Shown: piece by piece, positions 1 through 12,352 of the stretch
How the letters are laid out: each line of letters begins with the position of its first letter
How positions within the stretch are numbered: the stretch's first letter is position 1
Assembly (NCBI RefSeq): GCF_000715205.1
Contig: NZ_JOTP01000022.1
Coordinates: forward strand, 1 to 46,672
Direction of reading: 5' to 3'
DNA: 46,672 bases
Origin: Bacillus zhangzhouensis
GTDB lineage: Bacteria > Bacillota > Bacilli > Bacillales > Bacillaceae
Notes under the pieces: generated by a model
What the model was told of the DNA's origin: nothing
The model's input: the letters and a program-made list of their open reading frames with translations, nothing else
Database searches by the model: none
Translations under genes and position numbers: made by a program

Positions 1-83
1 CTTGTTTAGTTTTCAAAGAACTTGTTTGCCACTCTCTCAAAGCGACCACTTAAATATATCATATATCTCTATCAATAGTCAAC
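1..83 (-). promoter_or_regulatory. rRNA operon promoter and 16S leader (left window edge)
   Basis: Read on the minus strand, there is a -35 TTGACT (77-82) and a -10 TATATT (53-58) with an 18-bp spacer. A leader follows that contains CTTTGAAAACTAAACAAG (1-18), the sequence that typically precedes 16S rRNA genes in Bacillus. In B. subtilis the rrnO operon follows gyrA in the same direction, which fits here. The 16S gene itself lies beyond the edge. The AT-rich stretch 84-230 may hold a second, upstream rRNA promoter, but I cannot place one with confidence. Confidence 0.75.
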
Positions 84-230
84 ATTTTTCTTGAAAAACA
101 TTTAATTTTTTTAAGAAGTTTTGCTGTGAAAGAGATAAAAAATAGAGCCTCTTTTTGCTCCTTTGAAAGATTAACACATATCTATGAAAAAAGCATTATA
201 AATTTCAAAAAAAATCATGTTTTTTCAAAA

Positions 231-265
231 AAAAATAAAGCCGGTGAAAAACCGGCTTTATTTTT
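231..265 (-). terminator. gyrA terminator
   Basis: A perfect 15-bp inverted repeat (231-245 and 251-265) with a 5-nt loop is GC-rich at the tip and flanked by A/T runs, so it could work in both directions. Its gene-proximal arm overlaps the gyrA stop codon. It separates gyrA from the rRNA promoter. Confidence 0.9.
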
Positions 266-2759
266 ACTCAGATTGTTCTTGGTCTGACTCTATGTTTTCT
301 TCACTATTCTCTTCATCATCTTCTGGTGATTGTTCAACTAATGCCACTGTAGCGACATGTTCATCATCACGTAGACGAATCAGGCGGACACCTTGAGTGA
401 CACGGCCTGTTGTCGAAATGTCTGAAACGGCCATACGAATGATGACACCGCTCCCTGTAATAATCATCAAGTCTTCTTCAGCTTCAGCATTGGTCGCCTT
501 CACTGTGACAAGCGGACCATTGTTGTCAGTGATCTTGCATGTTTTAAGACCTTTACCGCCTCGAGTTTGAACACGATATTCTTTTTCAGGCGTTAATTTA
601 CCATAACCTCTTTCGGTGACGATCAATACGTTTGCATCTGGCTCAAGGATTTCCATTCCAACGACGATGTCATCCTCAGAAAGTGTGATCCCTTTGACCC
701 CAGCTGCCGTACGTCCCATTTCACGAACATCTGTCTCGTCGAAACGAATCAGCATCCCCTTTTTCGTCCCAATGATGATTTGTTTTTCTCCATTTGTTAA
801 ACGAACGGCCATCAGTTCATCTTCGTCACGCAGGCTCAGTGCAATAAGACCATTGTTTCGAATGTTTGCAAACTGAGACAATGATGTCCGTTTCGATACA
901 CCGTGTCTTGTTGTAAAGAAGAGGTACGAATCTTCATCAAATTCGCTTACTGGGATAATGGCGTTAATCCACTCTCCTTTTTCTACTTCAAGGAGGTTAA
1001 TAATCGGAATCCCTTTCGCTGTTCGACCAAATTCAGGAATCTCATACCCCTTCGCACGATAGACCTTCCCTTTATTGGAGAAGAAGAGGATCGTATCGTG
1101 GGTCGATGTCGAGATCAGTTGTTCAACGAAATCATCCTCGTTGGTCCCCATTCCTTGGACACCTTTACCGCCTCTTTTTTGACTGCGGTATGTTGATGCA
1201 GGCAGACGCTTAATATAACCATTATGAGTCAGTGTAATCACAATGTTCTCAACAGGAATCAAGTCCTCATCTTCGATTGTTTCAATACCCGCTGTCACAA
1301 TTTCAGTTCGACGCGTATCATTGAAGCGCTCTTTGATTTCTATTAATTCTTCTCTGATGATTTCAAGAACTTTCTCATTGTCTGCTAGGATGGCTTTTAA
1401 TTCAGCAATCAAATCAACAAGTCCTTTATATTCATCTTCTATCTTCTCTCGTTCTAAACCAGTCAAGCGCTGGAGTCGCATATCAAGAATGGCCTGTGCC
1501 TGTTTTTCAGACAAGCTATAGTTTTCCATCAAACCATTTCTCGCAATTTCAGCGGTTTGAGATCCTCTAATTAAGGCAATGACCTCATCTAAGTGATCAA
1601 GTGCAATTCTCAAGCCTTCTAAAATATGAGCTCTTGCTTCTGCTTTACGCAGTTCATACGCCGTTCTTCTGCGAATGATCACTTTTTGATGCTCAAGATA
1701 ATATTCAAGACATTGTTTCAGTGATAAAACCTTTGGCTGTCCATCAACAAGCGCCAGCAAGTTGATACCGAATGAGGTTTGAAGTGTCGTTTGTTTATAT
1801 AGATTGTTTAATAGAACATGGACATTCGCATCTCTTCTCAGCTCAATGACAATACGCATACCATTACGATCCGACTCATCACGCAAATCTGTAATGCCAT
1901 CAATCTTTTTATCACGGACAAGATCAGCGATTTTTTCAATCAAACGGGCTTTGTTGACCTGGTACGGAATCTCATTGATAACAATGCGCTGTTTACCGCT
2001 AGATGTCTCTTCAATATTCGATTTCGCTCGTAATGTAATAGAGCCGCGCCCTGTTTCATACGCCTTCCGAATACCGCTTCGACCAATGATTTGTCCTGCT
2101 GTTGGGAAATCTGGTCCTGGGATGATATCCATAAGCTCATGTGTTGTCATTTCAGGGTTTTGACTGATGGCCAATACCCCATCTATTACTTCACCTAATT
2201 GGTGCGGCGGGATATTGGTCGCCATTCCTACAGCAATTCCTGTCGCTCCGTTGACTAATAAGTTCGGAAATCTTGCAGGCATCACCATTGGTTCTCTTTC
2301 ACTGCCATCATAGTTATCTTGATAATCAATGGTATCCTTTGTGATATCACGGAGGATTTCCATAGAAATCTTAGATAGGCGCGCCTCGGTATAACGCATC
2401 GCCGCTGCTCCGTCTCCATCGACTGAACCAAAGTTTCCATGACCATCAACTAACATATAACGATAGTTGAAATCTTGCGCCATCCGAACCATTGCTTCGT
2501 ATACAGCGCTATCACCGTGAGGATGGTACTTACCGATAACTTCCCCAACGATACGTGCAGATTTCTTAAATGGTTTATCGCTTGTCATTCCTAGGTCATT
2601 CATCGCATACAAAATTCTCCGATGCACAGGCTTCAATCCATCTCGTACATCTGGTAATGCACGCGAAACAATAACACTCATTGCATAATCTAAAAAGGAC
2701 GTACGCATTTCTTGACTGATATTCACTTCGCGTACATTCGGTGTATGTTGTTCACTCAC
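264..2759 (-). CDS. gyrA: DNA gyrase subunit A
   Basis: This is the breakage-reunion subunit of DNA gyrase, which with GyrB introduces negative supercoils ahead of replication forks. The 831-aa protein starts at GTG behind GGGAGG. The catalytic tyrosine is Tyr123 in AAMRYTEAR. The quinolone-resistance region keeps Ser84 and Glu88 (HGDSAVYEA, 81-89), the usual quinolone-sensitive state. The C-terminal half holds the six-bladed beta-pinwheel for DNA wrapping, with a GyrA-box ([10 protein letters not shown]), and ends in an acidic Glu/Asp tail. A terminator and an extended -10 promoter separate it from gyrB, so it can be transcribed on its own. The length is close to the roughly 820 aa of B. subtilis GyrA. 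Confidence 0.98.
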   Translation of the reverse strand: MSEQHTPNVREVNISQEMRTSFLDYAMSVIVSRALPDVRDGLKPVHRRILYAMNDLGMTSDKPFKKSARIVGEVIGKYHPHGDSAVYEAMVRMAQDFNYRYMLVDGHGNFGSVDGDGAAAMRYTEARLSKISMEILRDITKDTIDYQDNYDGSEREPMVMPARFPNLLVNGATGIAVGMATNIPPHQLGEVIDGVLAISQNPEMTTHELMDIIPGPDFPTAGQIIGRSGIRKAYETGRGSITLRAKSNIEETSSGKQRIVINEIPYQVNKARLIEKIADLVRDKKIDGITDLRDESDRNGMRIVIELRRDANVHVLLNNLYKQTTLQTSFGINLLALVDGQPKVLSLKQCLEYYLEHQKVIIRRRTAYELRKAEARAHILEGLRIALDHLDEVIALIRGSQTAEIARNGLMENYSLSEKQAQAILDMRLQRLTGLEREKIEDEYKGLVDLIAELKAILADNEKVLEIIREELIEIKERFNDTRRTEIVTAGIETIEDEDLIPVENIVITLTHNGYIKRLPASTYRSQKRGGKGVQGMGTNEDDFVEQLISTSTHDTILFFSNKGKVYRAKGYEIPEFGRTAKGIPIINLLEVEKGEWINAIIPVSEFDEDSYLFFTTRHGVSKRTSLSQFANIRNNGLIALSLRDEDELMAVRLTNGEKQIIIGTKKGMLIRFDETDVREMGRTAAGVKGITLSEDDIVVGMEILEPDANVLIVTERGYGKLTPEKEYRVQTRGGKGLKTCKITDNNGPLVTVKATNAEAEEDLMIITGSGVIIRMAVSDISTTGRVTQGVRLIRLRDDEHVATVALVEQSPEDDEENSEENIESDQEQSE

Positions 2760-2841
2760 TATAAGAACCTCCCTTTACGTATCACATGAAATAAATTATG
2801 TGGGAGTAAAATATGTATTTATCTTCACAAGATTATTCTTC

Positions 2842-2850
2842 ATTATATCA
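2842..2850 (-). promoter_or_regulatory. gyrA extended -10 promoter
   Basis: On the minus strand this reads TGATATAAT, a consensus TG-N-TATAAT extended -10 box, about 83 bp upstream of the gyrA start. No good -35 is visible, as is common with extended -10 promoters. It lies downstream of the gyrB terminator, which supports separate gyrA transcription. Confidence 0.6.
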
Positions 2851-2935
2851 ATAATCTCTGCTTTATACACATTAATTTACTAGAAAATCAACGAAACATA
2901 GAAAACCAGGACATTCGTTTCACAGGCCTGAATCT

Positions 2936-2974
2936 TGAAAAACAACCTTATTCCAAACAAGAAATAAGGTTGTT
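2936..2974 (-). terminator. gyrB terminator
   Basis: A 12-bp inverted repeat (2941-2952 with 2963-2974) is followed on the minus strand by a T run (GTTGTTTTTC). It lies just past the gyrB stop codon and ends the gyrB transcript before the gyrA promoter. Confidence 0.85.
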
Positions 2975-2989
2975 CTCAAGGGGACCTAT

Positions 2990-4918
<1,929 letters not shown>

Positions 4919-4963
4919 TCACCTACACTTTTCTTAAACGATATATTTATATGAATTGAGCTT

Positions 4964-5209
4964 TTAGACTTCAATTTCAATCACAAATGAAGCACGTTTT
5001 TTGAGCGTGCTTGAGGAAAGAGGAGAGTAATACACGGATTTAGTTGTGACGACGATGGATTTGGGTGTCCCTTGTGACAACGAAATGATTTGTTCCTCTT
5101 GTTTTTGAAGAAATTCCTCTACAACAGAAGATGATCTCATTTTGTAATCAACAATTGCGACAATCTCTCGTGTAGAAACAACACAATCATCACCTAAATG
5201 AATATACAA
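4964..5209 (-). CDS. remB: Extracellular matrix regulator RemB
   Basis: This 81-aa protein of the RemA/RemB (DUF370) family starts MYIHLGDDCVVSTREIVAI and has the family's length. In B. subtilis, RemB (YaaB) is a small DNA-binding regulator that works with RemA in activating biofilm matrix genes. It sits between recF and gyrB in the conserved recF-remB-gyrB order, 17 bp after the recF stop, and is probably co-transcribed. Identification rests on position, length and the characteristic N-terminus. The regulatory role is inferred from B. subtilis. Confidence 0.9.
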   Translation of the reverse strand: MYIHLGDDCVVSTREIVAIVDYKMRSSSVVEEFLQKQEEQIISLSQGTPKSIVVTTKSVYYSPLSSSTLKKRASFVIEIEV

Positions 5210-5226
5210 GACTCACACCTCATTTA

Positions 5227-6339
5227 TCAGTCAATTACTTTTCCACTGGCTACTCTGAAAATTTCCGCTTCTTTCAGGGTAGCGTGATCGATGCCTTCAA
5301 CACTTGTTGTCGTGACGAAGGTCTGTACACGTCCCTGAATGGTATGGAGCAAATGAGACTGTCTGTAATCATCAAGTTCAGATAAAACATCATCGAGTAG
5401 AAGAATTGGGTATTCACCGATTTCTTCATGGATCAGATCAATTTCTGCAAGCTTTAGTGAAAGAGCTGTTGTTCTTTGCTGCCCTTGAGAGCCATATGTC
5501 TGAACATCCCGACCATTCACAAAGAAAAGAAGGTCATCTCTGTGAGGCCCCCACAGTGTCACCCCTCGGTCTATTTCTCTGTCCCTTAGTTTCTGAAACG
5601 ATTCTTCATAGCTATTCTTTATTTTCGACAAGTCTGACGCTTCTGATACCTCTATCGCTGTCTGGTATTGGAGCGTGAGTGTTTCTAGCTCTCTAGAAAT
5701 CCCAAAATGCAACGGCTGCGCCCATTTTTCAAGCTGTTTCGTAAAAGTAAGTCGTCTTTTGACAACTTTTGCTGCCGCATCAATCAACTGCTCTGTTAAA
5801 ACCTCCAGCATCGCTTGATCCTTTTGCTTTCTTGTTTGCAATTGCTTCAAGTAATGATTTCGCTGAGAAAGGATTTTTTGATAGAGCGATAAATCATGTA
5901 AATAGACAGCAGAAACTTGTCCAATCTCCATGTCGAGGAATCTTCTGCGAATTTGTGGGCTGCCCTTCACAAGGCTCAGATCCTCTGGTGCAAACATGAT
6001 GGTGTTTAAAGCACCAACATAATGACTAAGTTTCTGTTGTTCAATGTGATTGACCTTTCCCTTTTTTCCTTTTTTTGAGATCACGAGCTGCATTGGGAGT
6101 GGACCGTTTTTTTTGATGACTCTACCTTCTATTTTAGCATAGTCTTTGTCCCATCGGATAAGTTCTTTATCATTTGACGTACGATGAGACTTTGCCATCG
6201 ACAATACATAGATCGCTTCCATCAAGTTCGTTTTACCTTGGGCGTTCTCACCGATCATGACATTGACCTTATTGTCGAATTGAAGTTCGGTGTGTTCATA
6301 GTTTCGGTATGAGGTTAACGCCAGACTTTGAATGTACAT
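5227..6339 (-). CDS. recF: DNA replication and repair protein RecF
   Basis: This SMC-like ATPase acts with RecO and RecR to load RecA at single-strand gaps. The protein has 370 aa, the B. subtilis length. Walker A is GENAQGKT (around residue 30), the ABC signature region is [19 protein letters not shown], and Walker B is [11 protein letters not shown] near residue 310. The conserved GPHRDD motif is present, although the residue before it is Trp (LWGPHRDD) where B. subtilis has Ser. It sits 16 bp downstream of rlbA in the usual dnaN-proximal operon. Confidence 0.97.
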   Translation of the reverse strand: MYIQSLALTSYRNYEHTELQFDNKVNVMIGENAQGKTNLMEAIYVLSMAKSHRTSNDKELIRWDKDYAKIEGRVIKKNGPLPMQLVISKKGKKGKVNHIEQQKLSHYVGALNTIMFAPEDLSLVKGSPQIRRRFLDMEIGQVSAVYLHDLSLYQKILSQRNHYLKQLQTRKQKDQAMLEVLTEQLIDAAAKVVKRRLTFTKQLEKWAQPLHFGISRELETLTLQYQTAIEVSEASDLSKIKNSYEESFQKLRDREIDRGVTLWGPHRDDLLFFVNGRDVQTYGSQGQQRTTALSLKLAEIDLIHEEIGEYPILLLDDVLSELDDYRQSHLLHTIQGRVQTFVTTTSVEGIDHATLKEAEIFRVASGKVID

Positions 6340-6355
6340 GTATTGTCACCCGTTT

Positions 6356-6571
6356 CTAATTCACAACTTGAAATGTGCCATAACCTTCGATCTCGACAAC
6401 ATCTCCTGGGTATAATTTACGTCCCCGTCTATTATCTGGCTCTTGATTAATGAACACCTCATGTTCACTTAAAAACCATTTCGCCATTCCGCCAGATTGG
6501 ATGACTTCGGCTAATTTCAAAAACTGCCCTAATGTAATCATTTCTGTTTCAATGGTTATAAGATTAGGCAT
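6356..6571 (-). CDS. rlbA: S4-like RNA-binding protein YaaA (RlbA)
   Basis: A 71-aa protein with an S4-type RNA-binding fold (TLGQFLKLAEVIQSGG, then NRRGRKLYPGDVVEIEG). The B. subtilis counterpart YaaA has been linked to late assembly of the 50S subunit. The open frame extends eight codons further upstream, but MPNL at 6571 has AGAGGTCGATATA in front of it and gives the family length, so that start is used. A TACAAT box at 6605-6610 on the minus strand may be its promoter, because a terminator lies between it and dnaN. Confidence 0.9.
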   Translation of the reverse strand: MPNLITIETEMITLGQFLKLAEVIQSGGMAKWFLSEHEVFINQEPDNRRGRKLYPGDVVEIEGYGTFQVVN

Positions 6572-6676
6572 TATATCGACCTCTTTCAATATCACTAATA
6601 TCTAATTGTACTAAAAAACAAGACAAGAAGGAAAGGGGGAAAGCGAACTGGGATGAAAGAAAGCATGGTAAACGAG

Positions 6677-6707
6677 AAGAAAAGCTGCTGTGCACTCACA
6701 CAGCAGC
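6677..6707 (-). terminator. dnaN terminator
   Basis: A perfect 9-bp stem (GCTGCTGTG, 6684-6692, with CACAGCAGC, 6699-6707) is followed on the minus strand by TTTTCTTCTC. It lies 15 bp past the dnaN stop and closes the dnaA-dnaN operon. Confidence 0.8.
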
Positions 6708-6721
6708 CATTTTAGATGAGC

Positions 6722-7858
6722 TTAATACGTTCTTACTGGAAGAATCAATTGCAAGATTGAATCATCATTCGGCGTGCGTAAAAGGAATGGTCTCATTGCA
6801 CCAGTGAAGCTTACATGAATCTCAGTTCCCTCTAATACTTTTAAAGCATCCAGCATATATTTCGGACTAAAGGAGATCTTTAGGTCCTCCCCTTTAATGT
6901 CATCCGCTTGAACCGTTTCAACCACTTTACCAATTTCAGGCGAGTTAGAAGAGATTTCAAGACTTTCCGCAGGATCAGCAGACAGTTTCACAACGTTATT
7001 ACGTCCCTCTCTTGCCAAGAGTGACGCACGATCAATCGCTTGAAGGAATTCTTTCGTGTTCACCACGACATCCGTTTTACTTTCTTGCGGGATAAGGCGA
7101 GCTGTATCTGGGTAATTACCATCCAGCAATCTTGAGAAGAACAGCACGTTTTGTGCTTTAAAAAGAACTTGCGTTTCTGTAATGACGATGCTCACAAGAT
7201 CTTGTCCATCATCAAGAATTTTGCTTAGCTCAGTTAAACTCTTCCCTGGAATGACCACATTGTATGAACTTTCCTCGTTAATATCTAACTTCGCTTTTCT
7301 TAAAGCAAGACGATGGCTATCCGTTGCCGTGCATATTAATTCACCTTTTTCCACCTTCCAGTTTACACCTGTCAAGATAGGGCGTGTTTCTGAGGTGGAC
7401 ACTGCAAAAACGGTTTGACGAATTAAGTTTTTAAGCAGATCTGTTGGAATTTGAAAAGCATGGTGTTCTTCGATTTGTGGTAGATGTGGATATTCTTCAG
7501 CATCTAAGCCGTTTAGATTAAATTCTGCTGAACCAGAGCGGATGATGGTCAAATGGTTTTGTTCTACTTCAATTTCGACAGTAGACATTGGCAATTTCTT
7601 AACGATTTCGCTAAAAAAGCGGGCCTGCAGCACAATACTTCCCGGACGATCAATTGTAATGACTTCTAAATCCCCATCTCTTTTAGGAATAAAAGATTCA
7701 ATTGAGATATCAGAGTCGCTTCCTGTTAGAGAAACCCCCTCATCAGATGCAACAATTTTAATCCCGGTCAAAATAGGAATCGTTGTTCTAGAGGATACGG
7801 CCTTTAATACATCTTGGACACCTTCAACAAGACGATCTTTTTGAATCGTGAATTTCAT
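6722..7858 (-). CDS. dnaN: DNA polymerase III sliding clamp (beta)
   Basis: This is the ring-shaped clamp that tethers DNA polymerase to the template. It also recruits YabA, MutS and other clamp-binding proteins. The 378-aa protein begins MKFTIQKDRLVEGVQDVLKA and ends ILPVRTY. The start at 7858 is fixed by TTTAGGAGG eight bases upstream. The open frame runs 43 codons further into the oriC unwinding region, but that part is not protein-like. It is the second gene of the dnaA-dnaN operon, and the intervening 196 bp are part of the origin. Confidence 0.98.
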   Translation of the reverse strand: MKFTIQKDRLVEGVQDVLKAVSSRTTIPILTGIKIVASDEGVSLTGSDSDISIESFIPKRDGDLEVITIDRPGSIVLQARFFSEIVKKLPMSTVEIEVEQNHLTIIRSGSAEFNLNGLDAEEYPHLPQIEEHHAFQIPTDLLKNLIRQTVFAVSTSETRPILTGVNWKVEKGELICTATDSHRLALRKAKLDINEESSYNVVIPGKSLTELSKILDDGQDLVSIVITETQVLFKAQNVLFFSRLLDGNYPDTARLIPQESKTDVVVNTKEFLQAIDRASLLAREGRNNVVKLSADPAESLEISSNSPEIGKVVETVQADDIKGEDLKISFSPKYMLDALKVLEGTEIHVSFTGAMRPFLLRTPNDDSILQLILPVRTY

Positions 7859-8054
7859 AGTGGTCCTCCTAAATTTTCTTAATGACATGTATATATATTT
7901 ATTTAATAAAAATCGTAGAAGTACTAGTAGGGCCTGTGAATATGTGGATAAGTCGGTAAAAAGAAAGGAAAGACAGCCTATCCACATGTGGACAGACTGT
8001 GTATGACCATGCTGAAGTTATTCACATTTTCCCGTACTAATCATATCAGCTTGT
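7859..8054. other. oriC, dnaN-side: DnaA boxes and unwinding element
   Basis: The dnaA-dnaN intergenic region carries one perfect DnaA box TGTGGATAA (7943-7951) and an overlapping near-match TGTGAATAT (7935-7943). A back-to-back pair, CTATCCACA (7978-7986) and TGTGGACAG (7987-7995), and TTATTCACA (8018-8026) complete the cluster. Next to the 7935 box on the dnaN side is GGGCC, then trinucleotide repeats (GTAGAAGTACTAGTA, 7917-7931 region), then an A/T-rich run (7888-7912). This order of box, GC cluster, trio repeats and AT run matches the basal unwinding system described for B. subtilis oriC. Confidence 0.9.
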
Positions 8055-9395
8055 TTATTTTAATTGTTCTTTGATCTCTTTGACATGCTGCTGAAGCTGT
8101 TCATCTTCAACGATTAATTTCGAAATTTTCTCATGAGCATGAATGACTGTCGTATGATCACGTCCGCCGAATTCTTCTCCTATTTTAGGCAGAGAGGAAT
8201 CAGTCATTTCTCTAGAGAGGTACATGGCAATTTGTCTTGGATAAGCAACTGATTTCGTACGTTTCTTCGCTTTGAAATCTTCTAATCGAATATTAAATTG
8301 CTGCCCTACAATTCTTTGAATATCTTTAATCGTAATGATCCTTGGCTTTGATGAAGGAATGATGTCCTTTAGGGCCTCAGCTGCTAGATCAGCATTGATG
8401 TCTTTATTAATTAAAGAAGAGTAAGCAACGACACGAATCAAAGCACCCTCCAGCTCACGAATGTTGCTGTCGATTTGATTGGCAATATAAAGCATGACTT
8501 CATTCGGTATGTCTAAGCCTTCTGCTTTTGCCTTTTTTCGCAAGATCGCAATACGCGTTTCTAGGTCTGGCGGGGTAATGTCTGTAATTAGACCCCATTC
8601 GAATCGTGAGCGCAATCTGTCTTCAAGTGTCGGAATTTCTTTTGGCGGCCTGTCACTAGAAATGACGATTTGCTTACTTTCTTCGTGAAGTGTGTTGAAT
8701 GTATGGAAAAATTCTTCTTGTGTTTGTTCTTTTCCTGCTAAAAATTGAATATCATCTATCAAAAGTACATCTACATTCCGATAGCGATTACGGAAGTCGA
8801 CAGCCTTGTTGTCTCGGATTGAGTTGATAAATTCATTTGTAAATTTTTCAGATGATAGATAGACCACTTTGGCTGATGGATTATGGTCTATGACGTAATG
8901 ACCAATCGCATGCATCAAGTGGGTCTTTCCTAAACCAACGCCCCCATAAATAAAGAGCGGGTTATATGCTTTTGCTGGTGCTTCTGCCACTGCGAGTGAA
9001 GCGGCATGAGCAAAACGGTTGCCTGAACCAATAACAAAAGTATCAAATGTATATTTTGGATTCAGCATATTTTGTGGAATTTCAACAGGCTCTTCTTTAG
9101 ACATTTTTTTAATTGGAGACTTTGGCATGGCTTCCTCTTCGTTCTGATTTTGAGGAATAATAAATTTGATGCTGAGCTCTTCACCTGTCAGTTCATAGAT
9201 GGTATCTGCAATTAAGTGAAGATATCTTGACTCCAGCCAGTCTCTAGCAAATTCATTAGGTGCAGTAATTGTGAGTGTATCTCCTTGAAGAGAATGGGCT
9301 TTTGTCGACTTCATCCATGTTTCAAAACTAGGTTTGCTCAATTTTGTCTCTATTTTTTGAAGTGCTTTATTCCACAGATCCAAAATATTTTCCAT
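8055..9395 (-). CDS. dnaA: Chromosomal replication initiator DnaA
   Basis: This AAA+ initiator binds DnaA boxes in oriC, melts DNA and loads the helicase. It has 446 aa, the same as B. subtilis. The N-terminal protein-interaction domain I starts [15 protein letters not shown], and a variable linker covers about residues 80-110. The AAA+ domain has Walker [10 protein letters not shown] and Walker [10 protein letters not shown]. The C-terminal DNA-binding domain has the [15 protein letters not shown] signature. The start at 9395 follows a strong AAGGAGGGGGGAGAGG region; the open frame upstream of it is not part of the protein. Its promoter abuts DnaA boxes, which implies autoregulation. Confidence 0.98.
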   Translation of the reverse strand: MENILDLWNKALQKIETKLSKPSFETWMKSTKAHSLQGDTLTITAPNEFARDWLESRYLHLIADTIYELTGEELSIKFIIPQNQNEEEAMPKSPIKKMSKEEPVEIPQNMLNPKYTFDTFVIGSGNRFAHAASLAVAEAPAKAYNPLFIYGGVGLGKTHLMHAIGHYVIDHNPSAKVVYLSSEKFTNEFINSIRDNKAVDFRNRYRNVDVLLIDDIQFLAGKEQTQEEFFHTFNTLHEESKQIVISSDRPPKEIPTLEDRLRSRFEWGLITDITPPDLETRIAILRKKAKAEGLDIPNEVMLYIANQIDSNIRELEGALIRVVAYSSLINKDINADLAAEALKDIIPSSKPRIITIKDIQRIVGQQFNIRLEDFKAKKRTKSVAYPRQIAMYLSREMTDSSLPKIGEEFGGRDHTTVIHAHEKISKLIVEDEQLQQHVKEIKEQLK

Positions 9396-9509
9396 AAGGC
9401 CTCTCCCCCCTCCTTTTCTTTTTAAAATGACCAGTATCAAACTGTTATAGAACACGAAAAAGAGCAAATGGTCATTACCATTCGTGCACATACTTTGTTG
9501 AAAACAATT

Positions 9510-9538
9510 AATATAGTAGAAAAACGTCTTTTCGACAA
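9510..9538 (-). promoter_or_regulatory. dnaA promoter
   Basis: On the minus strand: -35 TTGTCG (9533-9538), 17-bp spacer, -10 TATATT (9510-9515), about 115 bp upstream of the dnaA start. A perfect DnaA box begins 12 bp upstream of the -35, so DnaA can repress its own gene here, as known in B. subtilis. Confidence 0.8.
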
Positions 9539-9539
9539 A

Positions 9540-9815
9540 TTACACAAGTTGTGGATAAACAATTCAACAAGCTGTGCAATAACTTTCCACAGGTTATCCA
9601 CAACTTGTGGATAATATAAATAGGTCAGATAAGTAATTAAGAGTTAAAACACAAATATAATATCAAAATAAACGAGATGGTGCAATGGGTGTCACAAACT
9701 TATCCACAAACTTTACATCCTGTTGAAAAATAATTATCCACATCGGTTATTTGTGTGCAAAAAATGTCGATAATGGATGTGGATAGTCTAAATATGCTAG
9801 AAAAATATCCACAGC
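9540..9815. other. oriC, rpmH-side: DnaA-box cluster
   Basis: The dnaA-rpmH gap (9396-10014) contains five perfect 9-mers of TTATCCACA or its complement, at 9550-9558, 9594-9602, 9606-9614, 9700-9708 and 9734-9742. One-mismatch copies lie at 9765-9773, 9778-9786 and 9805-9813. Orientation is mixed. This corresponds to the incA/incB part of a bipartite origin, with dnaA between the two box clusters. No gene is credible here. Confidence 0.93.
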
Positions 9816-9939
9816 CTTGTTTTGGAGGTCTTTTAGGAGGAAAAAAGAATAAAATGCTGGAAACTGAAAAAGAAGGTTTCTTCACTTGATAAATTGTGTT
9901 ATGCTTATAAGGTTGATAATAAGAGTTTTATCATTGATA

Positions 9940-9969
9940 TTGACAATCGATAGGTTACACAAATATAAT
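9940..9969 (+). promoter_or_regulatory. rpmH promoter
   Basis: Consensus -35 TTGACA (9940-9945), 18-bp spacer and -10 TATAAT (9964-9969), 45 bp upstream of the rpmH start. It diverges from dnaA across the origin. Confidence 0.85.
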
Positions 9970-10014
9970 GAGTTAGACTGTCTTAAACAGCTATTCCTCA
10001 GGGAGGTGTCATAA

Positions 10015-10148
<134 letters not shown>

Positions 10149-10149
<1 letters not shown>

Positions 10150-10178
10150 GCCACTGAATAATGTCAGTGGTCTTTTTT
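10149..10178 (+). terminator. rpmH-rnpA hairpin (terminator or attenuator)
   Basis: A 9-bp stem GGCCACTGA / TCAGTGGTC (one G-T pair) with a 6-nt loop is followed by six T. It starts at the last base of rpmH and lies 50 bp before rnpA, so it probably lowers downstream expression. Confidence 0.75.
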
Positions 10179-10227
10179 ACATAAAATCGTAAATGAACTG
10201 TCAGTTTTTATCGGAGTGGAAGAAGAC

Positions 10228-10587
10228 ATGAAGAAGCGAAACAGGCTAAAAAAAAATGAAGAGTTTCAAAAAGTGTTCAAAAAAGGTCAATCAATGGCTA
10301 ACCGCCAATTCGTTATTTATCAGCTGGATCAACCGAATCAAGATGAACTGCGTTTAGGGTTGTCTGTCAGTAAGAAGATTGGTAATGCAGTGATAAGAAA
10401 TCGAATTAAACGTCTGATCCGTCAGGTGTTTTTAGAAGAAGGTCATAAGTTAAAGCAAGAAAAAGATTATATTGTCATTGCACGAAAACCAGCGAGTGAA
10501 TTGACCTTTGAGGAAACAAAGAAGTCTCTCCAACATTTATTTAGAAAATCCGCTGTTTATCAACAACAACCGAAAAAGTCTTCGTAA
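10228..10587 (+). CDS. rnpA: Ribonuclease P protein component
   Basis: This small basic subunit assists RNase P RNA in removing tRNA 5' leaders. From ATG at 10228 it has 119 aa and begins [20 protein letters not shown]. It carries the RNR signature [12 protein letters not shown] in the central cleft. A GTG four codons upstream (10216) is possible. ATG is preferred because GGAGTGG lies about nine bases before it and the family N-terminus aligns there. It sits between rpmH and spoIIIJ, as in nearly all bacteria. Confidence 0.96.
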   Translation: MKKRNRLKKNEEFQKVFKKGQSMANRQFVIYQLDQPNQDELRLGLSVSKKIGNAVIRNRIKRLIRQVFLEEGHKLKQEKDYIVIARKPASELTFEETKKSLQHLFRKSAVYQQQPKKSS

Positions 10588-10748
10588 TAGAAACTTTCGT
10601 TGAATCAATTTTTAAAAGCGCTTCCTTCATCTAGTGAATTAAAATGAAACCACCACTTTGTAATGAAAAAATGTTACCATACTGATTAGGTGAGTCACTT
10701 TCGTAATCAATTCCAACTTAAATAAAGTTTGAAGTAATGGGAGGAATC

Positions 10749-11528
10749 TTGTTGAAAAGGCGATTATTACTAATATTTAGCTTGATTGGCGTGTTGGTTC
10801 TATTGGCAGGATGTACACAAATCAATGAACCAATTACATCAGATAGTAAGGGATTCTGGAATTCTTATATTGTTTACCCACTATCTCAATTAATCACGTA
10901 CATGGCAAATTTGACTGGTGAAAACTATGGTGTTGCGATCATTATTGTTACACTGTTAATTCGCTTGCTTATTTTACCATTAATGATTAAACAGTTAAGA
11001 AGTACAAAAGCAATGCAGGCATTGCAGCCTGAATTGAAGAAGCTTCGTGAAAAATATAGCTCTAAAGATCAAAAAACACAGCAGCAGCTTCAGCAGGAAA
11101 CAATGGCTCTTTTCCAAAAAAATGGTGTAAATCCATTAGCAGGGTGTTTCCCGATTTTAATTCAGATGCCAATCTTAATCGGTTTTTATCATGCGATTAT
11201 GAGAACAGCTGAAATTAAAAAGCATACATTCTTATGGTTTGACTTAGGCAGTCCAGATCCATTGTTTCTATTACCGATTATTGCGGGTGTAGCTACTTTC
11301 ATTCAGCAGAAGCTGATGATGGCTGGAAATCCTTCGGACAACCCTCAAATGGCAATTATGCTTTGGGTCATGCCGATTATGATCATTGTGTTTGCAATCA
11401 GCTTCCCAGCAGCACTTTCACTGTACTGGGTTGTAGGTAACATTTTCATGATTATTCAAACATTGGTGATTAGAACACCTCAAGTACAAGTTGATACAAA
11501 AGAAAAAGTTGGCGGGAATAAAAAATGA
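10749..11528 (+). CDS. spoIIIJ: Membrane insertase YidC1 / SpoIIIJ
   Basis: This YidC/Oxa1-type insertase inserts membrane proteins and in B. subtilis is needed for activity of sigma-G in the forespore. The protein has about 259 aa. It is a lipoprotein: the N-terminal hydrophobic helix is followed by the lipobox LLAGC. Five membrane segments follow, with the conserved [17 protein letters not shown] loop, the [23 protein letters not shown] region and a basic C-terminal tail. The start is most likely TTG at 10749, because GGGAGG lies just before it; an upstream ATG (10737) would place the ribosome-binding site inside the gene. Its stop overlaps the start of jag by 4 bp. Confidence 0.95.
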   Translation: MLKRRLLLIFSLIGVLVLLAGCTQINEPITSDSKGFWNSYIVYPLSQLITYMANLTGENYGVAIIIVTLLIRLLILPLMIKQLRSTKAMQALQPELKKLREKYSSKDQKTQQQLQQETMALFQKNGVNPLAGCFPILIQMPILIGFYHAIMRTAEIKKHTFLWFDLGSPDPLFLLPIIAGVATFIQQKLMMAGNPSDNPQMAIMLWVMPIMIIVFAISFPAALSLYWVVGNIFMIIQTLVIRTPQVQVDTKEKVGGNKK

Positions 11529-12148
11529 AGGAAATAACTGCTGTCGGTCGTACAATCGAAGAAGCAGTAGATTCCGGACTTAAACAAATTCAGCTACTAC
11601 AAGAAGAAGTAGATATCACAATAGTAGATGAAGGAAATAAAGGGTTTTTGGGATTATTTGGTAAAAGACAAGCTGTTGTTAAGTTAGTAGAAAAGAGAGA
11701 TGCTCTTAAATTAGCTACACAGTATTTAGATAAAATTGTTAAATCAATTGATCCTAAAGCAAAAATTGTTTCCAAGAAGGAACCGAAAAAGATTTCTTTC
11801 CACATTGATGGAGATAAAACGTCATTAATGATTGGAAAAAGAGGACAAACTTTGTACTCTTTAGAAACATTGGTACAGTTAGTGTTTAATCGTTATTCCG
11901 ATCAATATCACCATATTACAATCGATATTGGAGATTATAGGAAAAAACGTCAAGAAGCACTTGAACAATACGCCATCAAGACGGCAAAACGTGTTTTAAA
12001 AACGAAGAGAAAGGTCCATTTAGAACCTATGCCTTCGAATGAACGAAAAGTCGTTCATGATACGATCGCCGCTTTTTCTAAAGAACTTGCTACAGCATCG
12101 GAAGATACAGGCAGCAAACGTCATGTTGTGGTGCTGTATAAAAAATAG
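11525..12148 (+). CDS. jag: Jag / KhpB RNA-binding protein
   Basis: A 207-aa protein with three parts: an N-terminal Jag domain ([19 protein letters not shown]), a KH domain in the middle ([18 protein letters not shown]) and a C-terminal R3H domain ([14 protein letters not shown]). KhpB forms an RNA-binding complex with KhpA in Gram-positives and influences cell division and elongation. Translation is coupled to spoIIIJ by an ATGA overlap. A strong terminator follows, which ends the rpmH-rnpA-spoIIIJ-jag unit. Confidence 0.95.
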   Translation: MKEITAVGRTIEEAVDSGLKQIQLLQEEVDITIVDEGNKGFLGLFGKRQAVVKLVEKRDALKLATQYLDKIVKSIDPKAKIVSKKEPKKISFHIDGDKTSLMIGKRGQTLYSLETLVQLVFNRYSDQYHHITIDIGDYRKKRQEALEQYAIKTAKRVLKTKRKVHLEPMPSNERKVVHDTIAAFSKELATASEDTGSKRHVVVLYKK

Positions 12149-12152
12149 CAGA

Positions 12153-12193
12153 AAGGCTAAGATTCAGCAAAGCTGGATTTTAGTCTTTTTTTA
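12153..12193 (+). terminator. jag terminator
   Basis: A 16-bp stem (AAGGCTAAGATTCAGC with GCTGGATTTTAGTCTT, including G-T pairs) with a 3-nt loop and a T run sits four bases after the jag stop. Confidence 0.9.
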
Positions 12194-12352
12194 TTGAAAA
12201 ATTCCCTTTCTATAGAAGATTCACCCTTTATTTCTAAAAAGTTAGCGTGTTATTTGGATGAAAAACGCCGTTTTTACAATGAAGTAAAGGGATGTAGGCG
12301 TTTAAATTTATTGGATTTAGGTGTAAGATGTGAAGATAAGTTGAGAACGTCG

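Noticed and set aside
9700..9885. A 61-aa minus-strand open frame in oriC
   Set aside because: It lies over DnaA boxes and has no ribosome-binding site; the frame is a by-product of the AT-rich origin.
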